The notes under the pieces are model-generated. The model was given only the letters and a program-made list of their open reading frames with translations, did not search any database and was not told where the DNA came from. Shown in pieces: positions 23,457 to 35,706 of a stretch of DNA of 64,000 nucleotides. The stretch is from Avena insularis (taxonomy: Eukaryota; Streptophyta; Magnoliopsida; Poales; Poaceae), in assembly GCA_023614405.1 (NCBI GenBank), contig CM042691.1:176920927-176984926 (forward strand). Reading direction: 5' to 3'. Made by a program: the position numbers and the translations under genes. Position 1 is the first letter of the stretch. Every line of letters starts with the position of its first letter.

Positions 23457-26400
23457 CTAGCACAGGTATTGGGGGACTGTGGTAGGGTGGCCATCAGTAT
23501 CCTCAATGAGGTATTCAGTGCCTAGACAGTTGGGGTGCCAAGGAAAGTGTGGTAGACGGAGGCCTTCTTCTCGAAGGGGTTCTTTCCTTTTCCATTGCTC
23601 TTGTCGGCGTGCTTGGGGTCCACTTCTCATCCATGTCACTTGAATCCTTGGGCTCCTCCTCCTTCTTCTTTCCTTTGCCCTTGCCTCGCGGTCTGTTCTT
23701 CCGGCTTCGCTTGTAGCCGGACTCTGGGTCCTCCTTAAGGTCATTGACGAACTTGCCATGGAGATTGGTGTGAGTAGCTTTGCCGTTGGCGTCGAGGTGT
23801 ACAAGGCATGGCATATCACGGTACTCCTCATATGTTTGGGGAATGCAGGGAGCTGCCGGGGTAGTTTCACTACCTCGTTGCTACCCACAACCAGCCCCCC
23901 GTCCTCGGCCATGTTGTCCGCCATCACCTCATCCTGCAAACTTCATCGCGACCATGACGAGGTTTGCTTTTCTTCTGGCCAGCTCTTCAGCTTGGTGTTG
24001 TTGTTCTTCTTTGCTTGGGTTGGAATGGCTATTGCCGGAAAGGAGCCGCGAGCATCGTTGTCGACAGTTGCAAAATCACTGGCCAACTGGAATGTCTGGT
24101 TGAGATCGAGCCTGTGATTGTCTTATGGGCGCTTCAACTTATGTCGGAGCAACGTACCTTTTTCCAAGCCATCAATGTAGGCAGCCATGGCGGTATGATC
24201 GTGCACTCCTGCGCAGGAATTCTTCGTATCCAGCCAGCGGGAGAGATAGGCTCGAGATGTCTCGTATTTCTCTTGCACACACCGCTGTAGATTGCCGACA
24301 GTGCAGGGACACTTATACGTACCCTCAAAGTTTTTGGTGAATGCTTCTTGCATGTCCAACCAGTTGCAGATGGACTTTTCCGGCAATTCATCAATCCATT
24401 GGCGGGTCGTGCCCGTCAACATCACTGGGAGGTACTTGACGGTAACATTGGGGTTTCCCACGGTGATCTCCACCGCGTTGCATAATCCTGTAACCTCGTA
24501 GCTGGTTTGGCAGTGCCGTCATAGGGCTTGATCGTCTTGTCAATCCAGGAACACTTGGGGTAAGTTGTGGTCCGTATTACAGGTCCAAAGCAACATGGTC
24601 CCAGGTACTGTCCTTCCCGGGTCTCGTGAATCTTGTTCAGGCATGAGCATGCATTGTATGGGTCCGGGCTTGTTCTTTTCTTCTTGCTACCAGGGGATGG
24701 GCTGCGTGAACAACGCGGGGCTCCTCTGCCATGGTGGCTGCTAGGTGGCGACACAGGCGAAGGTGGCGGTGGGTTAGCCTTCTTGCTTTTACCCTCCTGT
24801 GACGCCTCGCATCTGTCGCGCTTTCTTGTCGGACGTGGAGGGTCAGGGCGTGACCTGCTCTTGTGTCCTTGGTTGCGCTCTCCATCGTGGCGAGGCTGCT
24901 CTGCATTGTCGTGAATGACGATGCTGCCCTGAGGGCGCTTTAGCGGAGGCATGCTTGCATGATGGTGAGCCTTTGGGTCTTCGCGATGTCGGCGAGATAG
25001 GGGCGATGGAGATGGGTGACGAGGATGATCCTTGTCTCTGTGGTTGGAGGATATGGGGATAGCTTCCTTCCTGTTGCGCGCATCCCTTCGTCTTCGCTCT
25101 GATGAACCCGTCTGGGACCCGACATCATGAGGAGATCGCTCCCTTGGCGTCCTAGGATTGCTAGACTGGCAATATGTTGGGTCAGACTCAAGCCTCTGAG
25201 AGGTGGCCTTTTCCTGCTGTTTGACGGCCTTTGCGACAAGGTCATAGACATGTTCCATAGCTACGTGTGATCTATCCTGCTCCAGGAGGGTCTTGGCGAT
25301 GGCTAAGTTGAGGATAGGAGTAGGCATGACCTGCTTGCCCTCGCTGTCAATGTAAGGCTTGGCTTGTGGCGGCTTCGAGGGAGCCCATACTAGGTTGCGT
25401 CGTACGCCACGATCGTTGATGATGCGTGCCGGAGCTTTCTTAGCCTTCTGCTGCTTGAGCAACGTCTTGTAGTCGGCCTCCATGGCTCTAGATTTCTCGA
25501 TTGACTTCTGCGCCTTGGCCAGATCTTGATCTAGCTTTGCGCCTTGCTCCGCGATGGCTTGCGCCTCCTACAGTAGCTCCTGGCCCTTCTCGTCAAGCTG
25601 GACTACATTTCGTATATGATCCACAGTCATGGGCCCGACGAGCAGATTCCCGTACATCACTCTATCAGCTGGAGTGATTTGTGAAGCCACAGACGTAGAT
25701 GCGGGAGGCGGCGGGTTTGTGGTGTTGCGGCTGTTGCACTGGGGTAGGCGGAGGGGGCATGGCCTTTGCGCAATCATCGTCGGCAGCATCAGGTGGTCCC
25801 TTCCCCTTTTTCAGCGCTTTAGGCAGAGCTTTTCTGGGTTGATCTTCTTCCATCACACTCCCAATGGTGACGAACACCTCTCAGGATGTGATGGCCTTGT
25901 CGGCCTGCTCCTCGCGTTTGATGTCCTCCTGCATAGCAGAGTCGAGTTCCTCCGGGTTGATATCCATCTCCTCTGAGTCCATGCTGATGTCGGCATAGAG
26001 CGCGTCCGAAACGGAGTCGGAGGGTGCGGGTGCTTCCTCTATGATGGAAGAAGATGCTGAGGCTGCAGGGATGATGACTAGAGGCGGTGGTGGCGGTGGT
26101 TGAAGCGGCGGGGTGCCGGGTACGGCTGTGAGCACCGCCCGAGCTTCTGCCTCAGAAGCCGCATAGTTATTGACGGTGTCAACCATGCCCTCGAAAGTGA
26201 GGCGTCCCAAGGCCTATTGCTCCCTTAGCATACGCCGGAGAAGTGTACCGCGGTCCAGCCCTTCCACAAAGTGATAAATAGCATCATCATTGGGGTAATG
26301 TTCCAGATCGGCCCGTATACGGAGCCACCTGGCGAGGTAATCGCGGGGGTTTTCACGCTCTCTCTGAACACAAAGCGCCAGATCGAAGATAGTCACCATG

Positions 26401-26858
26401 CCGACGAACTACGATCTCTGCTGTCCAGACGCACGGGTGAAGCCGGCGGATTTGCAGCGATCTTCCACCGTTATATCCTGCACAGGGGCGGCTTGGGTAG
26501 GCCTTGAATTTTTCCGATCTAAGCCGGAAAACTCCAAAGAGAGATCTGATTTCGATACTTCCACGAACGTATCCTGCCCGTAGGCGGTCCGTGCGGGCCT
26601 TGACGATCCTCCGACTTCTAGGGAACTAGGGCCCGAGTCGGTTTCACCGATGAAGAGGTGGATGTCTCCGATTGGGATGATCGAGCAGCGGGTGGGATTC
26701 GTCTTCACCAGGATACAGAACTCGTCGGGAGGGACGAGCGGAACATTGCCGGAGAAGAGAACATGGCCGATGGTTGCGGTTTCGCCGATTCTAGAGAAGA
26801 GTTTTAACCTCGCCTGTTGTAGATCCTGAAGCGCCTCTTGCCCCATGGTGGGCACCAA
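23457..26858 (-). pseudogene. gag region of element C with two Gag-like cores
   Basis: It starts right after the primer site with MVPTMGQEALQDLQQARLKL. Near 26399-26214 lies a Gag-like block (RENPRDYLARWLRIRADLEH, FVEGLDRGTLLRRMLRE). A Pro-rich and acidic linker follows (26150-25890). Then comes a helical part (DRVMYGNLLV, DEKGQELL) and a long Arg/Ser/His-rich basic region (25483-24600). A second Gag-like block is at 24473-24123 (MLTGTTRQWIDELPEKSICN, RAYLSRWLDTKNSCAG, YIDGLEKGTLLRHKLKR). A Lys/Arg-rich stretch at 23800-23600 (RPRGKGKGKKKEEE) may be the nucleocapsid; no CCHC knuckle is seen. Stops or shifts occur near 26400, 26212, 25880, 25568 and 24470. The same gag is found in fragments at 46258-48420. 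Confidence 0.8.
26847..26857 (-). other. Primer-binding site of element C
   Basis: On the minus strand TGGTGCCCACC follows the LTR end after a 2-base spacer. In the related element E the site is TGGCGCCCACC. This is a typical Tat-type primer site. Confidence 0.8.
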
Positions 26859-26859
26859 C

Positions 26860-27386
26860 TATCGTGGTATTGCCGACGAGTATGCCATGGAGGGGTCCTC
26901 ACAGAGCGTGTTTAGAGATGTGGGGTTAGGCGGAAGGTTGGAGGGTACGAGGTAAAACAGCTTACCAAGGTTTAGGTCCCATGACGGTGGCATAATCCTA
27001 CTCCTGCTATAAATCACTATAATGGCAATACTCCGAGTTACAGGGATTGGTTCGCTGTGCACGATATGAGTTGAGTTATGCCCTAAAGGATCCTCTAGGT
27101 CCGGCTTATATAGTCGCCAGATCCTAGGGTTACATGCAAAGTCCTAGTCGGACAGGTTACAGAGTCCTACACGGTATACAACTAGTCTAACGTGTCTTGC
27201 ACTCCAAGGCTCCGGGTAGGCTGGTGGATCCTCCATAGCCTTCCTTTATCCGACATGGGCCACCCTTCTGGATCCATCTAACTGGGCCGCCCAGCAGGCC
27301 ATAGGCCTTGCTACCAAATATGGGCCACCCGGTTTAGCAAGATTAGAGACATGCAATGGTGACACCCATTTAGCATATCCCCAACA
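26860..27386 (-). repeat. 5' LTR of element C
   Basis: 527 bases. The minus-strand start is TGTTGGGGATATGC and the end ATACCACGATA. It matches 40566-41077 on the plus strand, including CACCATTGCATGTCTCTAAT near the start. It carries a TATATAAG-like box (minus strand, near 27110) before a short leader. Confidence 0.88.
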
Positions 27387-27573
27387 CATTCGATGTTTCT
27401 TCTAGTGCTTTGCTTCTTCAGGTATTAGGCCGATGAGTTGATGCGAGTGTCGACCCGACCTTCGGATGAATTTTCGGCAATGTTTTCAGGCGAGCATACA
27501 ACCCCTTTCTACCTATCTTACTTTGATAGTCTTCATTTCCTCCTGTTGATCTATTGCTATCTATGTTGCCATG
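27387..27573 (+). other. Tail of element A before its 3' LTR
   Basis: A short stretch between the outer edge of element C and the 3' LTR of A. No polypurine tract or coding motif is visible. Confidence 0.4.
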
Positions 27574-28653
27574 TTTCGCTGTATTGACAAGCCCAGTCAC
27601 ACTTTCCGGTTCCCAGTCATTTACAACCATCGCCACACACCCTAGGTCCGTATCGGAGACGGCCAACTTTGTTGCGGGTAGCTTAGTGGGGTGGCCCCCA
27701 TGTGCATGCTTTGGGTCTGGGAAACATCGTGTCTAAAACCCCGTCGACGTACTGTTGGGTGTATGTTTTATGATCTTATACCTAGCTAATCTGACAACAA
27801 GGGTGTAGGTGTCTGTGGAAAATTTAGTGCACCCCTGCAGGGTTTAATCTTTTTGAAATGCCGTGTCCGCGGTTATGGACGACTTGGAGCACAGTTCTTG
27901 ATCATATACAACTATAACTAAAGTTTACTGTTATAATATGACTTGTATCTGATATGACTAGTAAGTTGGATAACCACCATGGAATGAATATATAAAATTG
28001 CCAACTGTGTGAGTTTCCTCGACATGACTTCCTCGTTTGGTCTCAAGGAGGAAATACCAGGATGGGTATGATTGGAGTTAGTATCAGGATGAATCCGAAT
28101 AGGTCTTCCTTATCCCTCTCTGATAGCCGATAGTTTTATCGAGTCTCTATAGGTTGTTTAGTGCATGTTGTGCTGCCGCTTCTGTCCACCATACCTATGT
28201 AGGCGAGGACCGTCAAATTCTAAGACCCACCGTGTACTGGCCTCAGTACTGACGACTCTCTTATTTCTTTGCCCTTTGTCGGCATCCCTTTTGTTTTAGC
28301 AGGTTTGAGATCGACGTCGTTAGCAGGGTTACCCTTCCGGCTTGGCCTGGGCATGGTTATGGACGCCATTGGTTATTCTCCAGGGCTCTTAGCTCAATTT
28401 TCATGTTATCCTTACTCGGATGTGTATTGTTTTCAAGGTGATTTGGATCTTTGTACCGTATATCTATATTCTTGACTCTTTAAGTCGTTGTTATATAAAT
28501 CTGTTCTGTGGGTTCCATCGAGGACTATTGTGTAATTATATTACTTTGTTTTCCACCTGCACGAAAGTGCCTGGTTGACACATTTGAATCGTCTCTATGC
28601 GGGTTAGGCGGGAATCGCTGAAACTTGCATAGGGCAGATCCGAGGGTGTTACA
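27574..28653 (+). repeat. 3' LTR of element A
   Basis: It matches 3959-5036 and ends GAGGGTGTTACA. No primer site follows, so it is the downstream LTR. Confidence 0.75.
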
Positions 28654-28899
28654 GTGTCCACCGCTCTTAGCTCCACACCGACATTTCCAGTTACCACATT
28701 TGGATCGTCAACCTCGTCGAAGGCACCAACAATTTCGTCCATGGATTGTGATAATGTTCTACTATGCAAACTCTGATTTGGTACCCTTGTTCTATTCTAT
28801 CCCCATATATATGATGGTTTCTCCTTCCTTGGGGTCATGAACTCTGCTGCCCTTGTTCTTCTCCATTCTACTAGAAATTTCCCCACATCACTAAGATTA
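28654..28899 (-). other. Short coding-like fragment at the flank of element A
   Basis: On the minus strand 28769-28654 reads SMDEIVGAFDEVDDPNVVTG and on into A. It looks like a host coding fragment cut by the insertion, but I do not recognise it. Confidence 0.2.
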
Positions 28900-29027
28900 T
28901 ACACTCCGTCTTGAAATATATGTTGAAGATTGTCTAGATTTGCAAATATCTGGACGCATTATTTAATATATAAATACATGCGATTTTAGACAAATCACTG
29001 ACATCTATTTCGAGACGGAGAGAGTAC
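28900..29027. mobile_element. Stowaway-type MITE
   Basis: About 125 bases, bounded by TA, with inverted ends CACTCCGTCTTGAAATA and TATTTCGAGACGGAGAGAG. These are degenerate forms of the CTCCCTCCGT ends of Triticeae Stowaway (Tc1/Mariner) MITEs. No coding capacity. Confidence 0.85.
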
Positions 29028-31402
29028 ATGCTTTTTATATTGCATCTTCCGTGAACCAACTCCTTGGAAGAAACTTTAGTAAGGATAGTTGGGTTTTATG
29101 ACTGCAAATTGATTCTTGATTGTTCACTAGTAGGTTTTGCAGGTTCTTCTTTGTTCAGAGTTATTTTTTAGTTTTTGGTGGGAGGAGCAAGACAATAGAC
29201 TGCAGATTTTTCACAAGCTAGAAGGGTAAATATGGCATGTATGTATCTAGGTTTGTTAATCTCCATCTTTTTTTTCATTGCATAACTATGTTAAATATCA
29301 CGGATATGTGTTAATGCTCCTTTACTAATTGATTCTTTGCTATCAAATAAAGATACAAATAAACGACAAGCTCCCAAATCATGTTATTCCATATATATGA
29401 GTAAATTGGGGCCATGGTTTAAATGGTAGCAAAGTGTTTCTCACCTTATACCTTGGTACATACATTATACTCTCCACTTTTTGGTTCTGCGTTAAAAAAT
29501 GTGTTCATGGTTTCTTAATCAAAGTAGATAGAGATTATTTACTTGGTCTTATTTCGTATCAAAGTGAAGAGAGTGGTATTAGCCTACTCATCTTGCATAA
29601 CATTTCGTGTCAAAACTACATCTTCGACCTTCCATATTTTGAAGTTCTTCTGTTTTTCTGATTCGGTGAAAAATAATCTCTTTTCCTTTCTTACAAATAA
29701 AGTCTCATAGCAAAAGTACATTATTATCAGAGAAAGTATCTTTTCCATGGTTTGTCTTTAAAGGGTAAATGTATATTTATAATGTTTTGGTTTAGTACTA
29801 TTTTTACAAATATGCATTCTAGATAGGAGTAAGCATCCCCTAAGAGCTGTAAGCTCCCTAGTTTTAGAGCCTTGTGGTTGATCGGGGAAATTCGTTAGTT
29901 GCGGCCCACCAGTCAGTGAGACTCTGCTTTGGTGCGCGTGGATTTGTGCGTTTCTGGTCGATTTGTGTTTCTCTCGCTGGCGGGTGTCACACGGCAACAG
30001 GTCGACGCTGGCCTACGCGCGGAATTGGACCTTTGTGGGTGTGTGTGTGTGGTGTAGCCGCATGCGCTCTACGTGTAGAGGAGACGCAGGGGTCATGGTC
30101 AGTTTGGTGTTCCTTTGACCGTGGCCGCGGGAGGTGGATTTCCTCTTAATTCTCTAGCTTTCCCATCAATTTCGTTTCAGCCCACGCCGACCTCCTGGTT
30201 CCTCGGTTTCTTGGCTTCGTCGTTGTCGGCGGGTGCTGGAGGAGGCAACTGGTTCTAGGCGTGGCCGGTGCTGGCGGCGGTGGCTGGTTATGGGCGAAGC
30301 TTGTGCTGGCAGTGGCGGTCGGTTCCTGGCACCACTGTTGCGTCTAACTCGCGATTGGTATGTTTTCTGTGTTCCCCACTCTGCATTTTTTCTATATGAT
30401 ATGTCATTGTGAGGGCTGGTTACCGTATGCAGACTGCGGGGAGCGCCCGCTATATGTATCTGCTTGCGCGGTAGATCTATGGTGGCCGTTGATACGGAGC
30501 CTTGCTGTGGTAATAGGGGGCGGTATGCAGGCGTCTTCTATGCGGCGCCATGGATTGGGGGGGTGCAGGAGTGCTCCTGTAGTTTGGTTTAGAAACCATG
30601 GGTTGTAGGGGTGATGGGATTTCGGGTTGGCTTAGAGCGACATGTGTGCCGTGTAAGCGCCTATCGTCGTTATTGTCTTGCCTTTGTGTTGTTGCCATTT
30701 TGGCAAATTCCGCGTCTCGATGCTTAGTGTTGTACACCTTCTGAAGTACAAATTCCAGTGTTGTCGCTGGTGTGGTAGGTTGGCTGACGGTGTGCTGGTC
30801 TATATGGATGACCGTCAGCTTGCACGAGGCCATCGCTTCTCGCTGCTTCATTTCTGCATGTCTTTCCTGCTTGGTTTAGTGGTCAATTTCCTCTATTGTA
30901 TGTGTTTGTGACTAATTTTTTTAGAGAAGGGGCTAATGTGTCGTGTGGTATCCGGCACGGCCGGTGGCGATTCAACTATGGACATTGACGATGTTTGCCA
31001 TGCGGGAGGCCGTCGCGGTCGGAAGCGTGCTGGTATTTTAGTTCTTGGTGCTTTGTGTTTGTGTTTCTTGCGTGGCATTGCTATATATGTACGTGATTAT
31101 ACGATTGATTAGGTAATCCTACATTCTTTGTAATTAAGAATGTGATAGCTTCCAAATTTTGGTTGTTTACTATCATCCTCCTAAGCATAACATGTCTTCT
31201 CTGAATAATGGCGGTGTGTGCACCTCGACCACACTCTTGAAAATACTCGGTTACCATTGCATATGCAACCCTCGCACCGATGTAGTACATGGCGACACAG
31301 ATCCAAGTGAGGTTAGAAATGTGATGGATGGCAAAATTGAAGCTACCACAACTGATTTAGTACTTGTTTTTGTACTTGGATTGGTAAATATAGATGTGAA
31401 AA
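29028..31402. other. Unassigned sequence
   Basis: AT-rich to about 29870; then a GC-rich, GTG/GCTGG-rich stretch (29870-30350) that resembles a promoter/leader or a degraded gene start; then mixed sequence with short open frames on both strands (30360-31080) without recognised motifs. It may be one long decayed element. Confidence 0.3.
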
Positions 31403-31563
31403 AATAGCGCGCTATAGCAAATAGAGCCAGCCTTAAAAAACGCTATCAGCATGCTATATCACGCTATAGCATGATATTAGTGAGACATTGTATACCCATT
31501 TACTTAGCAAGACATGAATCAAAATGCTATATCATGCTATTAGCAGCGCTATAGCGCGCTATT
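31403..31563. mobile_element. MITE-like element with AATAGCGCGCTATAGC ends
   Basis: 161 bases. The left end AATAGCGCGCTATAGC (31403-31418) is the exact inverse of GCTATAGCGCGCTATT (31548-31563). Inside are further copies of the palindromic GCTATAGC/GCTATATCA words. It is non-coding and AT-rich between the ends. No convincing target duplication (flanks GAAA and GTTT). The superfamily is unknown to me. Confidence 0.6.
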
Positions 31564-34299
31564 GTTTACATGATGCCAAGCTTCATGAGATTTGGAATTG
31601 TCGGCTTTAGACATGAGCCCTGTAAGGTTATGTGTTCTAAAAATATATCATTTGGTATGTATGAGATGGGTTTTAGATAGATTGATAATTTTATTAGTTT
31701 TCCATATAATTTGCATAATGATGCAAGATTGCCTCAAAATTAATGATTGGGTAGATGTTGCAGATATTTGCGATGATTCTTCAATGTCAAATATTATATA
31801 TATATTATTGCCTATCACTACTCCTCATACATCACATATTAATGGGAAATTTTCTATTTTTTCATTCATATGTTTACATTTTTTTGCCCCTCATCTCATT
31901 GTACTATCTTTTGTTCGAGAGTTGCAAATGTGCTATATTGTACTTATAGGTGACCATGGTAGAAATAGAGTTGCATATGTGACTACTGGAGTCCCTTTGA
32001 GCAGCAGTTGGAGGCCACTATAAGGCCAACCATTTATTTCGCCTCTTCTTGCATTTCTTGTTCTAAGATTGGATCTGATGGTTGAGGCAAAATGATCTGG
32101 ACCTTCTTTTCTATTTTGATCATGATTGGTTGAACATCTCTGGTACAAGATCTTTTGCTAAATATATTAGATCCCAAATGTAAGATCCATTTTACCCATA
32201 ATCCAAAAATTTAAGAAGTCTTTATTTGTTACTCATTACATGTGTCTTCCTATATGGAAAAAACAATTGTGGTTCATGCTCTAGAGCTAAATAAAATGGT
32301 TGAATGATCCATTTTATGGTCAGTTCATTCTTTCTTTTTTCTTGGTTTGTTTTTTCCACTATTAGTTCATGGTTCAATTACACAAGTCATAATATTTTTT
32401 TTCAGTATTCTTGTTTTTATCTCAAATTATTCGTTTTAGGGCATCTTATATTCACTATGCGGGTTTATGTCTAGCTCAAAGAATGGATGATTCCTATTTT
32501 CAGTATTTCTTTTTCTTAACTTATATTGTTAATTAGCTAAATTACTATTATTCTTGGGCAAGTTCCTCTTTATTAAGAACAAAGAACCACTTAGAATAGC
32601 CAAACAAATTATATTTGTCAAGAAATGGGTTTATTATTTTACCATGTCAGAGCACAACCTCGAGAGGAATCTTTCTTTATGTTGCTTAAGAAATATGGTT
32701 GTTGTATTGACATTAGAGCATGTCTGTCTTTATCGTTGTCATTTTGAACGGAATGCTCCAATGCATCACAAGATCTGAAATAGGTCATGAGTACTATGAT
32801 TTTGGAAAGATTATCCAATGTCACACTATTGGTTTGGGCTTGAATGATTCCTTGCACTTTCTTTCTTTATTCTAGAGGATCTGGTTTATTTGGCCTTTTG
32901 TTATGTATATTTGTAGTTGGTATTTTAGGTATGTTTCCTACCATGGTATGTGTGCAATTTAAACGGTGTTGAAATTATATAGGAAAGCCAACATTGATTA
33001 TAAATAAAAAAGAGAAGGCAGCTGCTAGGACCGTTAGTAAGGATGATATAATTTAGGATCATGTTTGGTTAAGAAGGAACGAGCGATAACTAACAAACCA
33101 ATGGACTCTAGAAGAGTTAGTATTTTGTGTGCTGGTGTTTTTGCTATATTTGGTATGGATTTCTCCAAAGTCTTCTATTTCTCTTGCCACAAGATCCCTT
33201 CTCACTAGAAATATCTAATCTTTGGCAGGAACACATAATCACCAGAAATGGGAACAAAATCTAGAAAGAAATGGAAGCATGAGGTGTTAATTATGCAAAA
33301 ACTGAAGAATTTTAGTGGAGTTTCTAGATTATGCTTCTTCAGGTCCGATATTTAGGTAGTAACCAAAAGATCTTGGTGCAATTATTGTTTATCCATCTTT
33401 GGAGGAGAGTGCATCACTAAAATGATATACACTATGCCAACAACTATTTAAGCCTAACGTCTAGGCACAACTACACATAATACAAACCCTTTGCCAAGAG
33501 GAATCCTGCCTTTGCGGTGTGGCACATGAAAAATTCCCGATTTCTTGTACTGATTGCAAGATGTAAATTAGAATAAATATCATTTTGCATAGTTTGCTTA
33601 CTAGCCAACCCCTAATTATGATTTTAAGCTAACAAGATGTTAATATGTATGTCATGTCTAAATCCTATAGTTATATATGAATGTAGCTATTTGTAGTCCC
33701 GTTTGTTCTGTATTGTAGGATTGTTTGTGTGAACAAGCCTCGCCTATAAATATGCTTATGCTATTTTCATCCCCAACAAACCTTCATTTTCTGTCGATCA
33801 TCAATTCATAATGAAGCGGGCGCAGCAATGCGTGCCGGGTCCTCCTAGTACAAAGTTAAATCGGATGTCAAACTTTCCTCCTCTTTAACCTTCTGCCCCA
33901 TGATCATGTAAGTTCTTCAGTTCTATTCCTCTATCGGTTACGGCTTCAATTTTTGGCCATTTTCGAATGTTGGTGAGCAGATTGATGTTTAGAGCTTGCA
34001 TAGTGCAAGTGTTGTTGTTTTGTAGCATGTGTACCTCAAGCATTGATCTCTATAGAAATAAAATATAGATGCTTCCGTTTTGTGGAATATATCATCTTCC
34101 CGCCTTGTTAAACACATTGTTGTAACAGTGAAGTTTTTTTTATAGTGGTGCAATGCTCTCGTGCACACTTACTAGTACCAAGATAATACCAATTTATTTT
34201 TGCAGGGGAATACCAAGATAATTCCAATTACGCGTAGGCTCCACAATAATGTTAAGGATGCACATAGCCAAAAAACAACAAAAGAAGAAAAACAAACTA
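31564..34299. other. Unassigned AT-rich sequence
   Basis: Long AT-rich DNA with no motif-bearing open frame. A TATAAATATG box near 33747 precedes a 25-codon frame at about 33811, too short to trust. No RNA gene is recognised. Confidence 0.3.
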
Positions 34300-35706
34300 A
34301 GACCCCGCTAAATCAATCAAAGGCTCGTGTACCAATGCTCAGTTCCAGCGAAACCCTAAAACATGGGCCCACACCCCTTTGACCTGCCACAATGATGGTT
34401 GACCAATGGTCTTTCATCCCTTATTCTTGTTAGTTTAGGTCATTACAATATGGAATACCAAGGTTGAGCCCTAATTTCATAGGTTTTCCTTCCGGTTCAC
34501 CCGTAGTGGGAGTTTCCAGATATACGCCCCAGATCCTTTTCTAGCTAGTGTATGTATCATGCATGCATATGTAGAACAAGATCAACCGGGGCTTGGTTTA
34601 TGCATATCTCTCAACTTCCCACCACACTTTCAAACTATGGTAGCGCCACCCGCAATATTTGGAGGGATTTTGGCGCTCATGTGCTCGGTTCTAGCGAAAC
34701 CCTAAAACATGGGACCGCGGATCTACCCCTTTGACCTACCACAATGATGGTTGAACAATGGAAGACTTGTATCCCTTATTCTTGTTAGTTTAGGTCATAG
34801 CAACATGCGATACCAAGGTTGACCCCTAATTCCATTTGTATTTGTTTTCCCTCTAGTTCACCCGTAGTGGGAGTTTCCAGCTATAAGTAGCAGAAACTTT
34901 TCTATCTATATAGTGTTATATGTAATGTATGCATATGTGAACAAACTCACCCATGGGTTGGGTTCTATCTATCTCTCAACATCTATCCCACCACACTTTC
35001 ATACTATATATGGTAGTTCCACATGCAAGATTTGGAGAGATACTAGCGCTCCTATGCTCGGTTCTAGCAAAACCCTAAAACATGGGGCCTCACAGATCTA
35101 CCCACAACGATGGTTGACCGATGAAAGAATTTTATCCCTTATTATTATTAGTTTAGGTTATAGCAACATGGGATACCAATGTTGAGGCCTAATTCCATAG
35201 GTTTTCCCTCCAGTTCACCCTAGTGTGAGTTTCCAACTATATGTAGCAAAACCTTTTCTAGCTAGTGTTATATATCATGTATGCATATATGAATAAGAAC
35301 ACACGGGGGTTGGGTTTTGTCTATCTCTCAACATCTATCCCACCATAACTTCATACTATGGTATTCCCACATGCAAGATTTGTAGGGATTCTGGGGCTCA
35401 TGTGCTTTATTCCTAGTGAAACCCTAAAACATTGGCCCCCACCCCTTTGAACTGCCACAACGATGGTTTAACAATGTAATTTTATCCCTTATTCTTGTTA
35501 GCTTAGGTCATAGAAACATGGGAGACTAAGGTTGAGCCCTAATTCCATAGGGTTTCCCTCCGGTTCACACGGAGTGGGAGTTTCTAGCTATACGACCAAG
35601 AACCTTTTCAAGCTAGTGTATATATCATGCATGCATATGAATAAAAAGCTCAACCACGGGTTGGGTTCACCTATCTCTCAACATCCCACCACACTTTCAT
35701 ACTATG
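34300..35706. repeat. Tandem array of ~350-bp units, left block
   Basis: The anchor GCGAAACCCTAAAACATGGG recurs at about 34347, 34694, 35065 and 35414 (spacing 347, 371, 349). Each unit also has TTAGTTTAGGTCAT, ATTCCATAGGTTTTCC, GGTTCACCCGTAGTGGGAG, ATCATGCATGCATATG, CTCTCAACATCCCACCACAC and GCAAGATTTGGAGGGAT, in that order. Units differ by about 10-15% by eye. The array is interrupted by the CACTA element at 35707. Confidence 0.85.

Larger units (their letters stand above)
6746..27386 (-). mobile_element. Tat-lineage Gypsy retrotransposon C with antisense extra ORF; 3' LTR missing
   Basis: Read on the minus strand from the right: 5' LTR (27386-26860), primer site, gag (26858-23457), protease, RT, RNase H, a second RNase H-like region, integrase ending at 19559, then a gap and an extra ORF on the opposite (plus) strand (6782-18975). 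That order, with a dual RNase H and an extra ORF between integrase and the 3' LTR, is the known signature of the Tat lineage (RIRE2, Grande, Retand type). The 3' LTR should precede 6782 but is absent; B sequence is joined there, which implies a deletion. Every coding part has stops or shifts. Copia F sits inside the extra ORF. Confidence 0.85.
3959..28653 (+). mobile_element. Gypsy-type LTR retrotransposon A, gutted and carrying nested insertions
   Basis: Two direct copies of about 1.08 kb (3959-5036 and 27574-28653) end in the same GAGGGTGTTACA. Only the left copy is followed by a primer-binding site, so the left is the 5' LTR and the right the 3' LTR of one plus-strand element. Between them, only the leader (5037-5893) and a short tail (27387-27573) read as A. 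The rest is later insertions (B, C and, inside C, F). No gag-pol of A is visible, so it was lost or the element was non-autonomous. The outer ends are not exact: I cannot fix the TG start or a target duplication. Confidence 0.6.

Noticed and set aside
20030..26583. Many plus-strand frames over element C gag-pol
   Set aside because: Shadows of the minus-strand gag-pol frames.
33811..33888. Short frame (25 codons) after a TATAAATA box
   Set aside because: Too short, no homology recognised; sequence resembles transposon debris.
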